Notes: generated by a model from the sequence alone, not told the origin. A stretch of 64,000 bases of DNA from Granulicella arctica (GCF_025685605.1 NZ_JAGTUT010000001.1:2604001-2668000); one strand, 5' to 3'. Shown: positions 8,801-17,855, counted from the stretch's first letter. Program-made: numbers and translations.

Positions 8801-10243
8801 GTTCCTTCAAATGCAACAGTAAAGGTTACACAAGAAGAAGCCAGCGCAAAATGTGTTCGTGGATGGTTACAAATTTTGGGCCCTGTCTCTGCAATTGCCC
8901 TGGCCACACGACTCTCGCTTGATCCGGCGATCATCTACCAGGCCTTCCTCGCTATGGAGATGCAGGGCCTGCTCATGCGCGGAGCCTTCGAGCATGTGGC
9001 CACCACTGAAGAGCACGAGATCGAATGGTGCGAGCGCCGCATTCTTCAGCGCATCCATCGCCTCGCACTTGGCACGTTGCGAAAGCAGATTGAAGCCGTA
9101 ACCCCGGCGGTCTACATGCGCTGGCTACTCGGCTGGCAGCATCTTGCTCCGCAGACACAACTTAGCGGCGAGGATGGCGTCCTCGAAGCGCTCTCGCAGC
9201 TGGAAGGCTTTGAAGCTCCCGCCATCGAGTGGGAACGAACTCTCCTCCCGGCGCGCATCGCCAACTACGATCCACGCTGCCTCGATAATCTTTGCCTCTC
9301 GGGAGCCGTCGGCTGGGGTCGCGTCTCGCCGCACCCGGCCTGGTCGGTTGGCGACGGCTCAGCCCCGCGCCGCGTTATCCCAACCAACGCCGCGCCCATC
9401 ACGTTCTTCATCCGCGATACCGCCGACTGGCTACCGCACGCGCTCGCCCAGCAGTGTGTGGAAGACGCCAAACTCCAGCAGGCTCTCAGCCCGGAAGCCC
9501 TCCAGGTCCGCGCCCTCCTACAACAGCGGGGCGCCTGTTTTTCGAACGACGTGCAACGCATTCTTAACCTCAGCCGCCCCCAGTCCCAACACGCGCTGTG
9601 GGAACTTGCGACCGCTGGCCTCGCAGCAGCAGACGGCTTCGATCAACTCCGCTGCATGATGGACCCACGTCGTAAATCCATCGCCGCCGCTCCCGAAAAA
9701 AAGACTCGCAGCTCTGCTGGCCGCTGGTCCTTATTTTGCGAGGAGGTCCACGTTGCCCCGACTGCGATCGAGCAGGCGCGCAATACCGACGCCGCACTCG
9801 AATCCGCCGCCCGCATGCTGCTCGCACGCTATGGCGTCCTCTTCCGCGACCTCCTCGCCCGCGAGTCAAATGCCCCTAAATGGCGCGATCTGCTAAACAT
9901 CCTGCGGCGCCTCGAAGCCCGAGGTGAGGTGCGTGGCGGCCGCTTCGTCTCGGGCTTTGGCGGAGAGCAGTTCGCACTTCCGCCAGCCGTCGAGAGCCTT
10001 CGCGCCGCTCGCCATCAAGGTTCCACGGAGATCATCACGGTCGCGGCAGCAGACCCGATGAACCTCTCCGGCATCGTTGTTCCCGGCGACCGAATCGCCT
10101 CCGTCCCGGGCAAGCACGTGCGCTTTCACAACGGGTCGGTCTACCGCGAAGACGCTTCACCGGATGAACAGGAAGCCCAACCCGCTCTAGTCCCGGCCGG
10201 TATTCTGCCCACAGTACCGTCGCCCCATCTAAGATTGTTCTAG
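5849..10243 (+). CDS. lhr: Lhr-type ATP-dependent DNA/RNA helicase
   Basis: This is a long superfamily 2 helicase (1464 residues) of the Lhr (large helicase-related) family, 3'-5' translocases linked to DNA repair. Walker A SAPTGSGKT is at about residues 45-53, motif Ia ISPLKALSNDV at about 82-92, and the DEIH Walker B box at 171-174. GLSATQNP (motif III) follows at about 220. Motifs IV-VI include STLVFVNTRR, ATGSLELGIDIGDID and AMQRVGRAGH. Downstream come the Lhr-core winged-helix region and a long C-terminal Lhr-CTD, so this is the full-length bacterial type rather than Lhr-core only. The stop codon directly abuts the start of a 59-residue gene. Confidence 0.95.
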   Translation: MEIPPELSWAHPVTAEWFVTKFGTPTEPQTHGWPSILAGEATLISAPTGSGKTLAAFLVCIDKLLRQSIDGSLSPTTQVVYISPLKALSNDVQKNLDGPLAEIQQLALERGYLSTGIRTGVRTGDTLPKERVAMLKHPPHILVTTPESLYILLTAGKSREHLRRVRTIIVDEIHAVAGNKRGAHLALSLERLTALVCGENKLAPGAFLTGSAECPQRIGLSATQNPIALVADFLTGIDASRKPANIIQVGQRRELDIAIEVPSDELSSVTTNGMWEEIFDKLAVHAENHRSTLVFVNTRRLVEKISFALAERLGIEHVAAHHGSLSRTLRLDAEQRLKRGEIKILVATGSLELGIDIGDIDLVCQIASTRNVAVAMQRVGRAGHWRGAIPKGRLFATTRDDLLEQAALIRKMRAGELDLLQVPPQPMDVLMQQIVAACGAESWDQDALYTALRRAYAYRDLTREHFDELIGLLANGIEVSRGRYGAYLLHDSIQRQLHPRRGARMIAIANGGAIPDIATFSVILQPEGVQIATLDEHFAVDSSAGDVILLGNTSWRIQRVEAVGRVLVEDAHGAPPSLPFWEGEAPQRTAVLCDGVGDLREQISERTPNVSPGFLSASQPEVAAAIDWLSEVCGVCASGALQLITYIVTGRAVLGAVPSKTTIIAERFFDDGGGMQLILHAPFGGRINKAWGLALRKRFCRGFNFELQAATTDNGINISLAEQHSFPLSDVFRFLSEHTAKELLEQAAIASPIFKNRWRWAAGRSLQLLRMSKGKRIAPQIQRTRSEDLMASVFPQAAACFETIVGDIQIPDHPLVREVMQDVLQEAMDLEGLVEVLRGIADGSIRCLAVDTPVPSQFAHELLNANPYAFLDEAGLEERRAKAVSLRGGLPDSVLNQTGRLDQHAIDTVRRECWPDLRDEHELHDLLQGLVALPLASIDTKDAQHWPFFYEKLTRTGRAQTVDCAGIPCWIATECLPQVSALWVVPSNATVKVTQEEASAKCVRGWLQILGPVSAIALATRLSLDPAIIYQAFLAMEMQGLLMRGAFEHVATTEEHEIEWCERRILQRIHRLALGTLRKQIEAVTPAVYMRWLLGWQHLAPQTQLSGEDGVLEALSQLEGFEAPAIEWERTLLPARIANYDPRCLDNLCLSGAVGWGRVSPHPAWSVGDGSAPRRVIPTNAAPITFFIRDTADWLPHALAQQCVEDAKLQQALSPEALQVRALLQQRGACFSNDVQRILNLSRPQSQHALWELATAGLAAADGFDQLRCMMDPRRKSIAAAPEKKTRSSAGRWSLFCEEVHVAPTAIEQARNTDAALESAARMLLARYGVLFRDLLARESNAPKWRDLLNILRRLEARGEVRGGRFVSGFGGEQFALPPAVESLRAARHQGSTEIITVAAADPMNLSGIVVPGDRIASVPGKHVRFHNGSVYREDASPDEQEAQPALVPAGILPTVPSPHLRLF

Positions 10244-10423
10244 ATGCCCGGCACGCAACAATCCACGAAGCCATCCCCTGAACCGGCTCAAGAGGCTGTG
10301 CCGGACGAACTCGCCCCCGAGGAGTTCTACTATGAGGGACCATACGTGGTCTTCACTGCCGCCTATCATCTTAAGCGCGGCTACTGCTGCAACTCCGATT
10401 GCCGCCACTGCCCCTACAAGTAG
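10244..10423 (+). CDS. small cysteine-rich DUF5522-like protein, 59 aa
   Basis: ATG 10244 starts at the base after the lhr stop codon (TAGATG). The product ends in RGYCCNSDCRHCPYK, matching the GYCCxxxCRHCPY signature of the DUF5522 family as I know it. Upstream is an acidic Pro/Glu-rich segment and FYYEGPYVVFTAAYHLKRG. Four Cys in a CCx3CxxC arrangement suggest a bound metal, probably zinc or an iron-sulfur centre; the function is unknown. The zero spacing implies translation coupled to lhr. Confidence 0.75.
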   Translation: MPGTQQSTKPSPEPAQEAVPDELAPEEFYYEGPYVVFTAAYHLKRGYCCNSDCRHCPYK

Positions 10424-10426
10424 CCG

Positions 10427-11338
10427 TTAGTGAGGCTGCGTGCTGGCGTCCAGCATCTTGCGATTGACGGCAGCAGTGTTCGCAATCACGGAGGGGTCGC
10501 CCAGGTGCAGTGCCTTCGCGGTCATCACAAGCAAAGCAACACGTGGATCGTCCTTGTACTTCGCCAAAACGGGGTCTTTTGTCATCTTGGAAACGATGTC
10601 AAAGCCATTCTCGCTGGCAATCGCAAGGGAGTGCAGCATCTCCTCTTCCTGGCCATGTTGCGCATAAAGCTTGGCCATCTCGTAGGCGAAACGAGCGCGA
10701 TCCTCGACCGTTAGCACGTGAGCTGAGATGCCGGCCCCATTCGTATGTTGATACACAAGCGGGTCCAGGCGCAGCGCCTCGTCTGCCTCTCGGCGAGCAT
10801 TCTTGTAGTTTTTCGTCTCGAAGTAGGCGGTGCTCAGATTGGCGTGAAAGACAGCATTGGTCTTGGACAGTTTGACTGCTTTCTTGTAGTCGCTCACGGA
10901 CGCACCATACTGGCGCTCCAGGTACTCGGTAGCTGCAAGATTGTTCCAGCCCTGACCATTATTGCGGTCAACCTTGATCGCCTCTCGAAAGTATCCCTGC
11001 GCCAGCACTACATTGCGCAACTCCAATTGGATCAGGCCTACTTTGTTCATCAAATTTGCTGATGGTCCGCCACGCCTTAGTGCAGCCATGTAAAACTCGA
11101 GCGCATCCTCCGGAAAGCGTCGCACACGGAGCAGGTCCCCTTGTGCCTCAAGGGTCAACAGGGGAGCCGTCACCAGGTCAGGCAAGTGATCCTTGACGCT
11201 AAGCCATTGTGGGTCTTCATGACGTCGGGCACGCACGCTCTGTGCCGTGTCAGACTCCTGGGCTGCAAGCAGGGAAGGGAGGATCCAGAAGCTCAAGATA
11301 AGAAGAAGCGTGGGGATATTTCGTTGCGGAAAACACAT
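10427..11338 (-). CDS. secreted tetratricopeptide-repeat protein
   Basis: This is the last gene of the DUF5666-TonB-VWFA-TPR operon. ATG 11338 is chosen because it directly precedes a signal peptide (MCFPQRNIPTLLLILSFW...LLAAQ); the frame is open to 11395. The body contains several TPR-like helical pairs, for instance NLMNKVGLIQLELRNVVLAQGYFREAIKVD and NNLAATEYLERQYGASVSDYKKAVKLS, followed by a helical tail. It probably acts as a periplasmic scaffold for the neighbouring envelope proteins. It converges with the DUF5522-like gene, only three bases separating the stops. Confidence 0.85.
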   Translation of the reverse strand: MCFPQRNIPTLLLILSFWILPSLLAAQESDTAQSVRARRHEDPQWLSVKDHLPDLVTAPLLTLEAQGDLLRVRRFPEDALEFYMAALRRGGPSANLMNKVGLIQLELRNVVLAQGYFREAIKVDRNNGQGWNNLAATEYLERQYGASVSDYKKAVKLSKTNAVFHANLSTAYFETKNYKNARREADEALRLDPLVYQHTNGAGISAHVLTVEDRARFAYEMAKLYAQHGQEEEMLHSLAIASENGFDIVSKMTKDPVLAKYKDDPRVALLVMTAKALHLGDPSVIANTAAVNRKMLDASTQPH

Positions 11339-11404
11339 GGCAGCACCACCAAGGCGAGCGCAAAGTATGATGCACCGCCATGATGCGACTGTCAAATGAC
11401 ATGT

Positions 11405-13603
11405 TCACAGGGCAGGAGAGGCATTTGCTGCAGGTATAGCTGGAGCAGGAACGGCCGTCGGCGCCGTCACCATCATCGCAAGTCGGGGGAAGCTGAAACT
11501 GCCGCCGGCATCATCGATCACGTTGACTTGGCAGACATACGTTCCCGGCTTCAGCTGGGCCAGCGGCACGTCGAACTGGAACGCCACTGCGCCTCGTTCC
11601 GGAATATTGATCGCGGTAGCCTCAACCAGCGGCGTCTCATAGACCTTCGTCCCGCCAATCATAAATTCGATACTCGTCAGCACCCGCACCGGTCCACTCT
11701 CGCGTCGTCCCAGCCCGGGCGATGCAGCCTGCACCGGCGCTCCTTTTTGCCGCGCGGGATCATAAACTTCATAGAGGAAGTAGAGATGCTGGTCCTGCCG
11801 AAAGACATGCGGAACGTTTGGAATCCATTCCACCCCATCCCGCACCAGGGGGTTGACTGACTTCTTAGCGGCGTTCGGAGAACGTTGGCTGGCAAGCACA
11901 ATCGAGCTCAGCTTGAGCGGCGTCTTGCGAAGGTCCGGAACTTGCAGGTCCGTCTCGAAGCTTCCCATCGCTCCCGTCTGGTTCTCGCGAACGACAAACT
12001 TCAGATGATACTTTCCGGGCGCCAGCGTGAATCCGGTAGCGTACTGAATGTTCTTGCGCTTGACCTGCTGTGCCGCGTCCAACTCCAATTTCACGGTGTC
12101 CCGAATGTTGCCGACAGGAATATTCTGCGCATTCTTTACCTGCCCGATCACGTCGATCGTCGCCTTATCGCGGTCGCCATTTTTTACGAATGGAATCTGC
12201 GAACCCGGTACGATCAGCGAGACCGGCACGAAAAACTTGTTATCTTCCAAGCGGAAGTACAGCGCTTGCAGGTAGAGCGCAACGTCCGTAGCAGGCAGGT
12301 CGCTGCGAAGCTGCTCGGTCAGTGCAAGCTCACGATCCTCGGTCTTGGCATGCTGAAAGTCAGCCGGCGCATAGTAACCCGGACGGTAGTCGACCTTCAC
12401 GTCAGGCCGATTGAGTTTCACCGTCAGGTGGCGATAGCTTCCATCGCGAGCAGTATTCGTCGAGTGGAAACCGACGATGTAATACGCCTCGGTATCGTGC
12501 TGAATCTGCTGAAATGCCGGAGCGAAATCATTTGAATCAAAGAACGCTTTTCCGCCCGTATCGGAGGCAAGTGTACCCAGCACCTCCTGCGAGCCGAAGT
12601 TAGCGTCCAGCATGCTCTGCATGGCGCCACCACTGTACGCAGCCGTTCCGCGCAGACTTCCCGTGGACGCATTGCCGACCGGCGGCAGTGCTTCCAATCC
12701 GCGCGAGTCGACACTGTAGATCGCCATGTTGGCCTTCACTGCTTCGTTCGTGGCAGCCCGCATACTCGCCTGATTTTCGATGCCTTGCCGCGTCAGCCCG
12801 CCGCTGAAGTAAAGCATGCTCTTGCGCTGATCCACCCGCTCCAGGCTCTTTGCAATGGTGCGGATCGCATAGAGTTCACGGTCCGTATTCAGCGCATTAT
12901 ATTCACTGTCATCCGCCGTAAAGGACGATCCGTTATCCGCCGTTCCGCCCGAGTTTCCACCCTCATTACCGTTCGCGAAACCCGTGCCTTCCGTCCCGTT
13001 GTACTTGCCAACCCCCGAGAGCAACTTAGCTTTATCCGCAGTGAAATCCTGATCCATATTCAGGCTGGTCGCCATGCTCACGAGCGCCACGAGATCTGCG
13101 GACTGCATCTTTTTGTTGATGTAGTCCTGCGCCGCCTCGACCGCGCGATCAATATCCTCGGGCTGCATGCTGCTGAGATCAAAGAACATCACGATCAGCC
13201 GATGATCCCGCAACTCTCCATTATTTGCCGCTAAATGTGGATCGAGCAGGTCAGCGATCGTAGCCTTGCCGCTTACCGTCGTCTTCTCATGCAACACCGC
13301 CGCCTGGTCTACATTCTGATAGTCGAAACTGGCGATCTTCTGTGGCTTGCCGTTCTCGAGAACGGTAAAGTCGCTAGCCTTCAGATCTTTGACGACTTCA
13401 CCCGTCTTCCGATCGCGCACCACAACGTTGGTCAACACAATGTCGGTCTGCACCTTCAGCGTGAAGGTTCCCGCGTCACCTTGCTGTTGCGTCCAGCCAG
13501 TCGCCGGAAGGAGAGTCAAAAGGCTGCCGAGCACCGTAGCAACGCCGCTCCGTCCTGCGCGCCACCAGCCTTTTCGATCGTAAAGTTTCAGCGCGTCTCT
13601 CAT
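11405..13603 (-). CDS. VWFA-related acidobacterial domain protein
   Basis: This 732-residue exported protein belongs to the family described as VWFA-related Acidobacterial domain. A signal peptide covers roughly residues 17-38. A beta-rich segment (VQTDIVLTNVVVRDRKTGEVVKDLKASDFTVLENGKPQKI) is followed by a von Willebrand A-like domain (LIVMFFDLSSMQPEDIDRAVEAAQDYI; SMLYFSGGL) and then YYIVGFHSTN...GSYRHLTVKLNRPDVKVDYRPGYYAP, typical of the family. The MIDAS motif is degenerate (DLSSM rather than DxSxS). The C-terminal 300 residues look like beta-sandwich domains. ATG 13603 lies two bases from the stop of the TonB gene. The role is unknown; protein binding at the envelope is the usual inference. 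Confidence 0.92.
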   Translation of the reverse strand: MRDALKLYDRKGWWRAGRSGVATVLGSLLTLLPATGWTQQQGDAGTFTLKVQTDIVLTNVVVRDRKTGEVVKDLKASDFTVLENGKPQKIASFDYQNVDQAAVLHEKTTVSGKATIADLLDPHLAANNGELRDHRLIVMFFDLSSMQPEDIDRAVEAAQDYINKKMQSADLVALVSMATSLNMDQDFTADKAKLLSGVGKYNGTEGTGFANGNEGGNSGGTADNGSSFTADDSEYNALNTDRELYAIRTIAKSLERVDQRKSMLYFSGGLTRQGIENQASMRAATNEAVKANMAIYSVDSRGLEALPPVGNASTGSLRGTAAYSGGAMQSMLDANFGSQEVLGTLASDTGGKAFFDSNDFAPAFQQIQHDTEAYYIVGFHSTNTARDGSYRHLTVKLNRPDVKVDYRPGYYAPADFQHAKTEDRELALTEQLRSDLPATDVALYLQALYFRLEDNKFFVPVSLIVPGSQIPFVKNGDRDKATIDVIGQVKNAQNIPVGNIRDTVKLELDAAQQVKRKNIQYATGFTLAPGKYHLKFVVRENQTGAMGSFETDLQVPDLRKTPLKLSSIVLASQRSPNAAKKSVNPLVRDGVEWIPNVPHVFRQDQHLYFLYEVYDPARQKGAPVQAASPGLGRRESGPVRVLTSIEFMIGGTKVYETPLVEATAINIPERGAVAFQFDVPLAQLKPGTYVCQVNVIDDAGGSFSFPRLAMMVTAPTAVPAPAIPAANASPAL

Positions 13604-13605
13604 CC

Positions 13606-16600
13606 TTAGAACCGATACCGTGCAATCATCGAGATCGTTCGCTGCGCTGCTGTGGAAGTGACCTGACCGAAGGTATTCGAATTCAACGTGGTGTTGATGC
13701 CCGAGTACTGCACTGTGTTGAAGACATTGTTTCCTGTCACGCGCGCCTCAAAAGAACGCGTATCCCCCAGCGATACGGTGCGCGAAAGGGAAGCATCAAT
13801 CCCAACGATCCCCGGCCCCTCGATAGACCCACGCGAAGCCGTTCCAAAGCCATTCGGCGGAGCCGTAAACGCCGCCGGGTTGAACCACTGCTGAATCCGC
13901 CCAGCCCCCGCGATCGGCACTGCAAAGTTCCGATCGGGCCGCAGCGTGTTGTTGGTTCCGGTGTTCGTCTCGGCGACGGTCGCGAGGTAACGTGGCGTGT
14001 AGTAGGTTCCCGTCGCAAAGGTAAAGTCGCCCGAGACCGAGAAACCATCCAGCGCCTTCGACCAGAAACCGCCCTTCGTAAAGTAAGCCCGGTTTGGTCC
14101 AAACGGCAGTTCGAGCACCCAGTTTCCCGTCACCTTATGCCGAACGTCGAAGGTGCTGTTCCCCTCTTCCGCATTGAGATCGAGATCGTTCTGCGCCACC
14201 ACGGAAGCCCCACCCCCGATCGAGGAAGCATCGTCGATCGAGTGTCCATACTGATAGGTCGCCTGGAGAGACACACCCTTCTGGAGTCGCTTGCGCACGT
14301 TCACGCTCAGCGATTCGAACCGCGAGTAGCCAAGCGAATCTTCATAGTTGAACGCCTGTGCCGCCGTGTTCAGCAGGCCCGTTGCTGTCCGGTTAGGAGC
14401 TCGAACAATATCAAGATCTCCGCCCTTTGCACCGTTGTAGCCAACATTGGCGACGATCCCAAGAGGCAAGGTCTTCTGTATGTCCAGATTCCAGATCTGC
14501 ACATGGCCCAATCGGTAATTCGGATTGACGGCATAGTTATTCTGTACCGGCGCCGTCGAGCAGTTGAAGGCGTTCGCCAGCGTAAAGACGCCGCAGCCCT
14601 GCTGATTTACGATGTTCGTTTGCGTCACCGCAAAGGGTGGCTGAAACGCAAGTTGCCGCGCAAAGGTAGCGTACTGCCCGGTGTTGTAATTGATCCCATA
14701 GCCACCTCGAAGAACCGTCTCCTTAAGATGTTTAACCCGGTAGGCAAATCCGATGCGTGGCGAATACATATTGCGATCCGGATTGACCAGCGATCGAGGA
14801 AACGCTCCACTGTAAGGCCCCTTCTGGTCCGGCTCGACAGCGGCAACCTGGGTGAAATCCGCGTTGTGATCCAGATTGACGAGGTGGTTATTCTTCTCCA
14901 CGTATGGTGAGAAGTACTCATAGCGCAAGCCGAAGTTCAGCGTTAGGCTGGGCAGTGCGCGCCAGTCATCCTGCGCATACCAGTCATAAACATTCGCCCG
15001 CAGATACGTCTTCTGCAGCCCTGCCTGAATCGCTGACTGCTGCGGAAGCCCAAGCAGAAAGTCTGCGAACCCCGAGCCGCTCACTTGCGGTGTTGTGCTG
15101 TTAGCAGCCGCTGCAGCCGCCGTCGGACTCTGTGTCGCATATCCCGAAAACGTAAACGAGCCCAGCACATTCGCCGAGCCGATGCTGTCCGCATGAACTC
15201 GCCGCACGTCGATCCCATAGCGCATGTTGTGCTTCTTATGACTCCAACTCACGAAATCACTCAACGAGATGGTCTGACTAATAGCCTCGCTAGGGGACGT
15301 CTCTGCGAGGCTGGTAAATCCTGAAAACGTCAGCGATGGAACACCATAGTTAAACGGGTTGCTCTGGATCGCCGCATTACCGACCGTGATTCCCGCATTC
15401 AGCGCAGGATTCACCTGCCCGTTTGTGAGATAGTTGCGCGTCATGCTGTTGGAGCGATTCCAGTTCAGCGAAGCATTATTCGTCAGCCGCCCATAGCCGA
15501 TCGTATAGCCAGCCGTGATGCCATAGCCGGTCGACTCCGTAGCCCCGCCAAGCGGAAGGAAGATATTCGGGCTGTCACTCGCCGTATGCGAGTAGCTTCC
15601 ATTGAAGTTGATGTTCTGCCGCAATGCCTTCGGTCCGTTAGCCGCTGCCTGCCTCCCGCCGCCACCGCCTCCCCGACGGCCACCCCCCTGCGGCGGTGTA
15701 GCGCCAAAGTTCCTCACATACCGCAGCGCCGCCTGCGTCGCATTCGACCCCGCCGTCGTAATCGTCTGATAGTTGTAACCCTGTGTTCCCGCCAGCGGAA
15801 TGTTCGGTGCCGGATAGTAGTTCAACAGCGCAAGCGCCTGCGGCGAAAGGCGCGGCGTCGGAATCACATTGTTCTGGAACTGCTTGCCGGTAGTGGGATC
15901 AAACAGCGGCACGACAGTCGTCGCACCCGTCTGGGTCAGTTGCGAAAAATCTCCGCCCCGCTCTGAAAGCGTCGGCACCGTTCCATAGAAGTTCTGCGGA
16001 TTGATGTTCCGCTGCCCCGTCACATTGAGAAAGATAAACTGTTTCGAGTTCGCCTTGATCACACCTGGAATTGAAGGCGAGCCGGTAAAGCTCACGCCAA
16101 AACGATTTGAGCTATACGCCGGCTTAATATCGGGAGCGCCGGTCAGCGAATAAGTCGTCGCATTCAACGCCGCATTGCCGCCCTGGTAGAAAATTGCACC
16201 ATGTGGCTGGGTGGGATTAAATCCTCGGAATCCTCCTCCTCCACCGCCACCAGCGCGTCCGCCACGCCCTCCGCCGCCTCCACCGGGCCCGCCAAAACCA
16301 CCACCGCCTCCCATCATGCCGCCAAGCATCCCGGCAACCGCGCCCGCCATATCTCCCGCTGCGCCGCCCTGTCGTTGCGCCTGCCCGATCGCATCCTGGA
16401 TGCGCTGCCGAATCTCATCCTCATTGAAATTCGCCAATCCATTTGTCTGCCCAATCTGGCCGCTCACCGTCACGGAATCCGTCGACAGCGCACCATCGCC
16501 CGTTCCAATTCCGGAGAGCGTCGGCATTTGGACACCCGAGTTACCCGCAGCCGCCGTAGCGTCTGCGAACGTCGTGTCGCCCGCCACGCTCAGCGATTGC

Positions 16601-17115
16601 AGCCCGCGTCCGATGGCGCTTGCGGCGGCGCGTGTTGTATTTGCCTGCTGCGTCTCCTGCGCCGCCACTCGCGAGGCAAGCTGCATCCCGAAGTCCGCCC
16701 GCTGCTCCGCCTTGCCGCCGTTCTGCCCGGCAGCATTCAGCAGCACCTCGGCCGTCGCGCTCGCGAACGCCGCCAACTCTACCTTCACCACATAGCGGCC
16801 ATTCTTCGGAATGGTCATGGCGAAGCTGCCCTCCACGTCCGAGGTCGTAGCGTACTTCTTGCCCGTCAGAGTGTTTGTCGCCGTGACGCTTACACCCGGC
16901 AGCGGAATCGTTCCGGCTTTCACCGCTCCCTTAATCGTCCCACCCTGCGCAGCATCAGCCACCGGAGCCTGCACCGCAGCGGGAGCTTCCGTCGGAGCAG
17001 TCTGCGCAGCGCCACCTGCCGTCGCAAACAGCAGACCACCGGCGATCCATGCCGCTACTGCAAGCGAATTCAGCCGTATCGTTCTCAAGCCCACAGATCT
17101 CCTCGTCGCTCTCAT
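13606..17115 (-). CDS. TonB-dependent receptor-type outer-membrane protein with carboxypeptidase regulatory domain
   Basis: This is a 1169-residue outer-membrane protein of the acidobacterial Oar/TonB-receptor type. A signal peptide (about 1-38) is followed by a carboxypeptidase regulatory-like beta-sandwich (about 58-145, GTIKGAVKAGTIPLPGVSVTATNTLTGKKYATTSDVEGSF). Next come a helical segment and a strongly Gly-rich stretch (263-298). The second half is a barrel: DWYAQDDWRALPSLTLNFGLRYEYFSPY, SPRIGFAYRV, GYSRFESLSVNVRKRLQKGVSLQATYQYGHSIDDA, ending in ...SMIARYRF with the terminal Phe that the BAM machinery recognises. I see no clear plug domain. Such proteins are thought to import polysaccharide fragments or other large ligands. 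It is two bases from both operon neighbours. Confidence 0.92.
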   Translation of the reverse strand: MRATRRSVGLRTIRLNSLAVAAWIAGGLLFATAGGAAQTAPTEAPAAVQAPVADAAQGGTIKGAVKAGTIPLPGVSVTATNTLTGKKYATTSDVEGSFAMTIPKNGRYVVKVELAAFASATAEVLLNAAGQNGGKAEQRADFGMQLASRVAAQETQQANTTRAAASAIGRGLQSLSVAGDTTFADATAAAGNSGVQMPTLSGIGTGDGALSTDSVTVSGQIGQTNGLANFNEDEIRQRIQDAIGQAQRQGGAAGDMAGAVAGMLGGMMGGGGGFGGPGGGGGGRGGRAGGGGGGGFRGFNPTQPHGAIFYQGGNAALNATTYSLTGAPDIKPAYSSNRFGVSFTGSPSIPGVIKANSKQFIFLNVTGQRNINPQNFYGTVPTLSERGGDFSQLTQTGATTVVPLFDPTTGKQFQNNVIPTPRLSPQALALLNYYPAPNIPLAGTQGYNYQTITTAGSNATQAALRYVRNFGATPPQGGGRRGGGGGGRQAAANGPKALRQNINFNGSYSHTASDSPNIFLPLGGATESTGYGITAGYTIGYGRLTNNASLNWNRSNSMTRNYLTNGQVNPALNAGITVGNAAIQSNPFNYGVPSLTFSGFTSLAETSPSEAISQTISLSDFVSWSHKKHNMRYGIDVRRVHADSIGSANVLGSFTFSGYATQSPTAAAAAANSTTPQVSGSGFADFLLGLPQQSAIQAGLQKTYLRANVYDWYAQDDWRALPSLTLNFGLRYEYFSPYVEKNNHLVNLDHNADFTQVAAVEPDQKGPYSGAFPRSLVNPDRNMYSPRIGFAYRVKHLKETVLRGGYGINYNTGQYATFARQLAFQPPFAVTQTNIVNQQGCGVFTLANAFNCSTAPVQNNYAVNPNYRLGHVQIWNLDIQKTLPLGIVANVGYNGAKGGDLDIVRAPNRTATGLLNTAAQAFNYEDSLGYSRFESLSVNVRKRLQKGVSLQATYQYGHSIDDASSIGGGASVVAQNDLDLNAEEGNSTFDVRHKVTGNWVLELPFGPNRAYFTKGGFWSKALDGFSVSGDFTFATGTYYTPRYLATVAETNTGTNNTLRPDRNFAVPIAGAGRIQQWFNPAAFTAPPNGFGTASRGSIEGPGIVGIDASLSRTVSLGDTRSFEARVTGNNVFNTVQYSGINTTLNSNTFGQVTSTAAQRTISMIARYRF

Positions 17116-17117
17116 CG

Positions 17118-17855
17118 CTACTGCGGCCCTGGAGCGCCAGCAGATCCCGCTCCCTCCGACCGTCTACGCCGCCGCGTTGACGGGTCACCGACACCAAGCT
17201 GGCTCGGCACAAAGATTCCGCCCCTTAACTCACCCTTGCCCGCAACGTTGTCGCCCACCTTGATATCCGCAAGCGTAATGCTCTCGCCGCCGGGCGCACC
17301 GCCTGGAACCACCTCCGATGGCCCCGTGCCATCAATCGCCGACTGCAACTGCCGACCGCCCTTGCGGAAAGACGTCCCTTCATCCACCGCGATCACCTGG
17401 CTCACCCCATCCGGTCGCTGGACCGTCAGCTTCAACTCGTCGATCGCCGTCACCTTACCGGCGATATAGACCTTGCCCAACCCCTCACGCGCCTTCTTCA
17501 CCTCTTCAGCGTCCACCACCATCACGAATAAAGCGTGCACTGTCCTGGTTGGGGCGTCCAGCACTCCCATCGCTCCTACAGTATCGCCAGCCCGTACCGC
17601 TGTCAGCTTGAAAGGCTGCCGGTCCTTCACGATGCGCGTGTTGTCGGTTACCGTGATCTGGTAGGTATCACCCTTGTCCGTCTTGATCGCCAGCCGATTC
17701 GCCGCTGTAGTCGTCACGATGCCGCGCACCATCTGTCCACCAGCCAGACCCTCGGTGCTCTCGTCCTGGGCCTCCGCATTGCGGCTCGCGTGCGCCACCA
17801 TCACGCCAACGGCCGCCAAACAAAGTAGGGCCCATCTCCGTCCGAAACCTGGCAT
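17118..17855 (-). CDS. exported DUF5666-type protein
   Basis: This is the first gene of the four-gene minus-strand operon. ATG 17855 is preferred to the TTG at 17876 because it opens directly onto a signal peptide (MPGFGRRWALLCLAAVGVMVAHA). The protein carries two or three OB-like beta repeats of the DUF5666 kind, for example VRGIVTTTAANRLAIKTDKGDTYQITVTDNTRI and AGKVTAIDELKLTVQRPDGVSQVIAVDEGTSF. The C-terminus is Arg-rich, then Gly/Pro/Ala-rich. It is probably periplasmic; its function is unknown. Its stop codon lies two bases before the start of the TonB-type gene. Confidence 0.75.
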   Translation of the reverse strand: MPGFGRRWALLCLAAVGVMVAHASRNAEAQDESTEGLAGGQMVRGIVTTTAANRLAIKTDKGDTYQITVTDNTRIVKDRQPFKLTAVRAGDTVGAMGVLDAPTRTVHALFVMVVDAEEVKKAREGLGKVYIAGKVTAIDELKLTVQRPDGVSQVIAVDEGTSFRKGGRQLQSAIDGTGPSEVVPGGAPGGESITLADIKVGDNVAGKGELRGGIFVPSQLGVGDPSTRRRRRSEGAGSAGAPGPQ

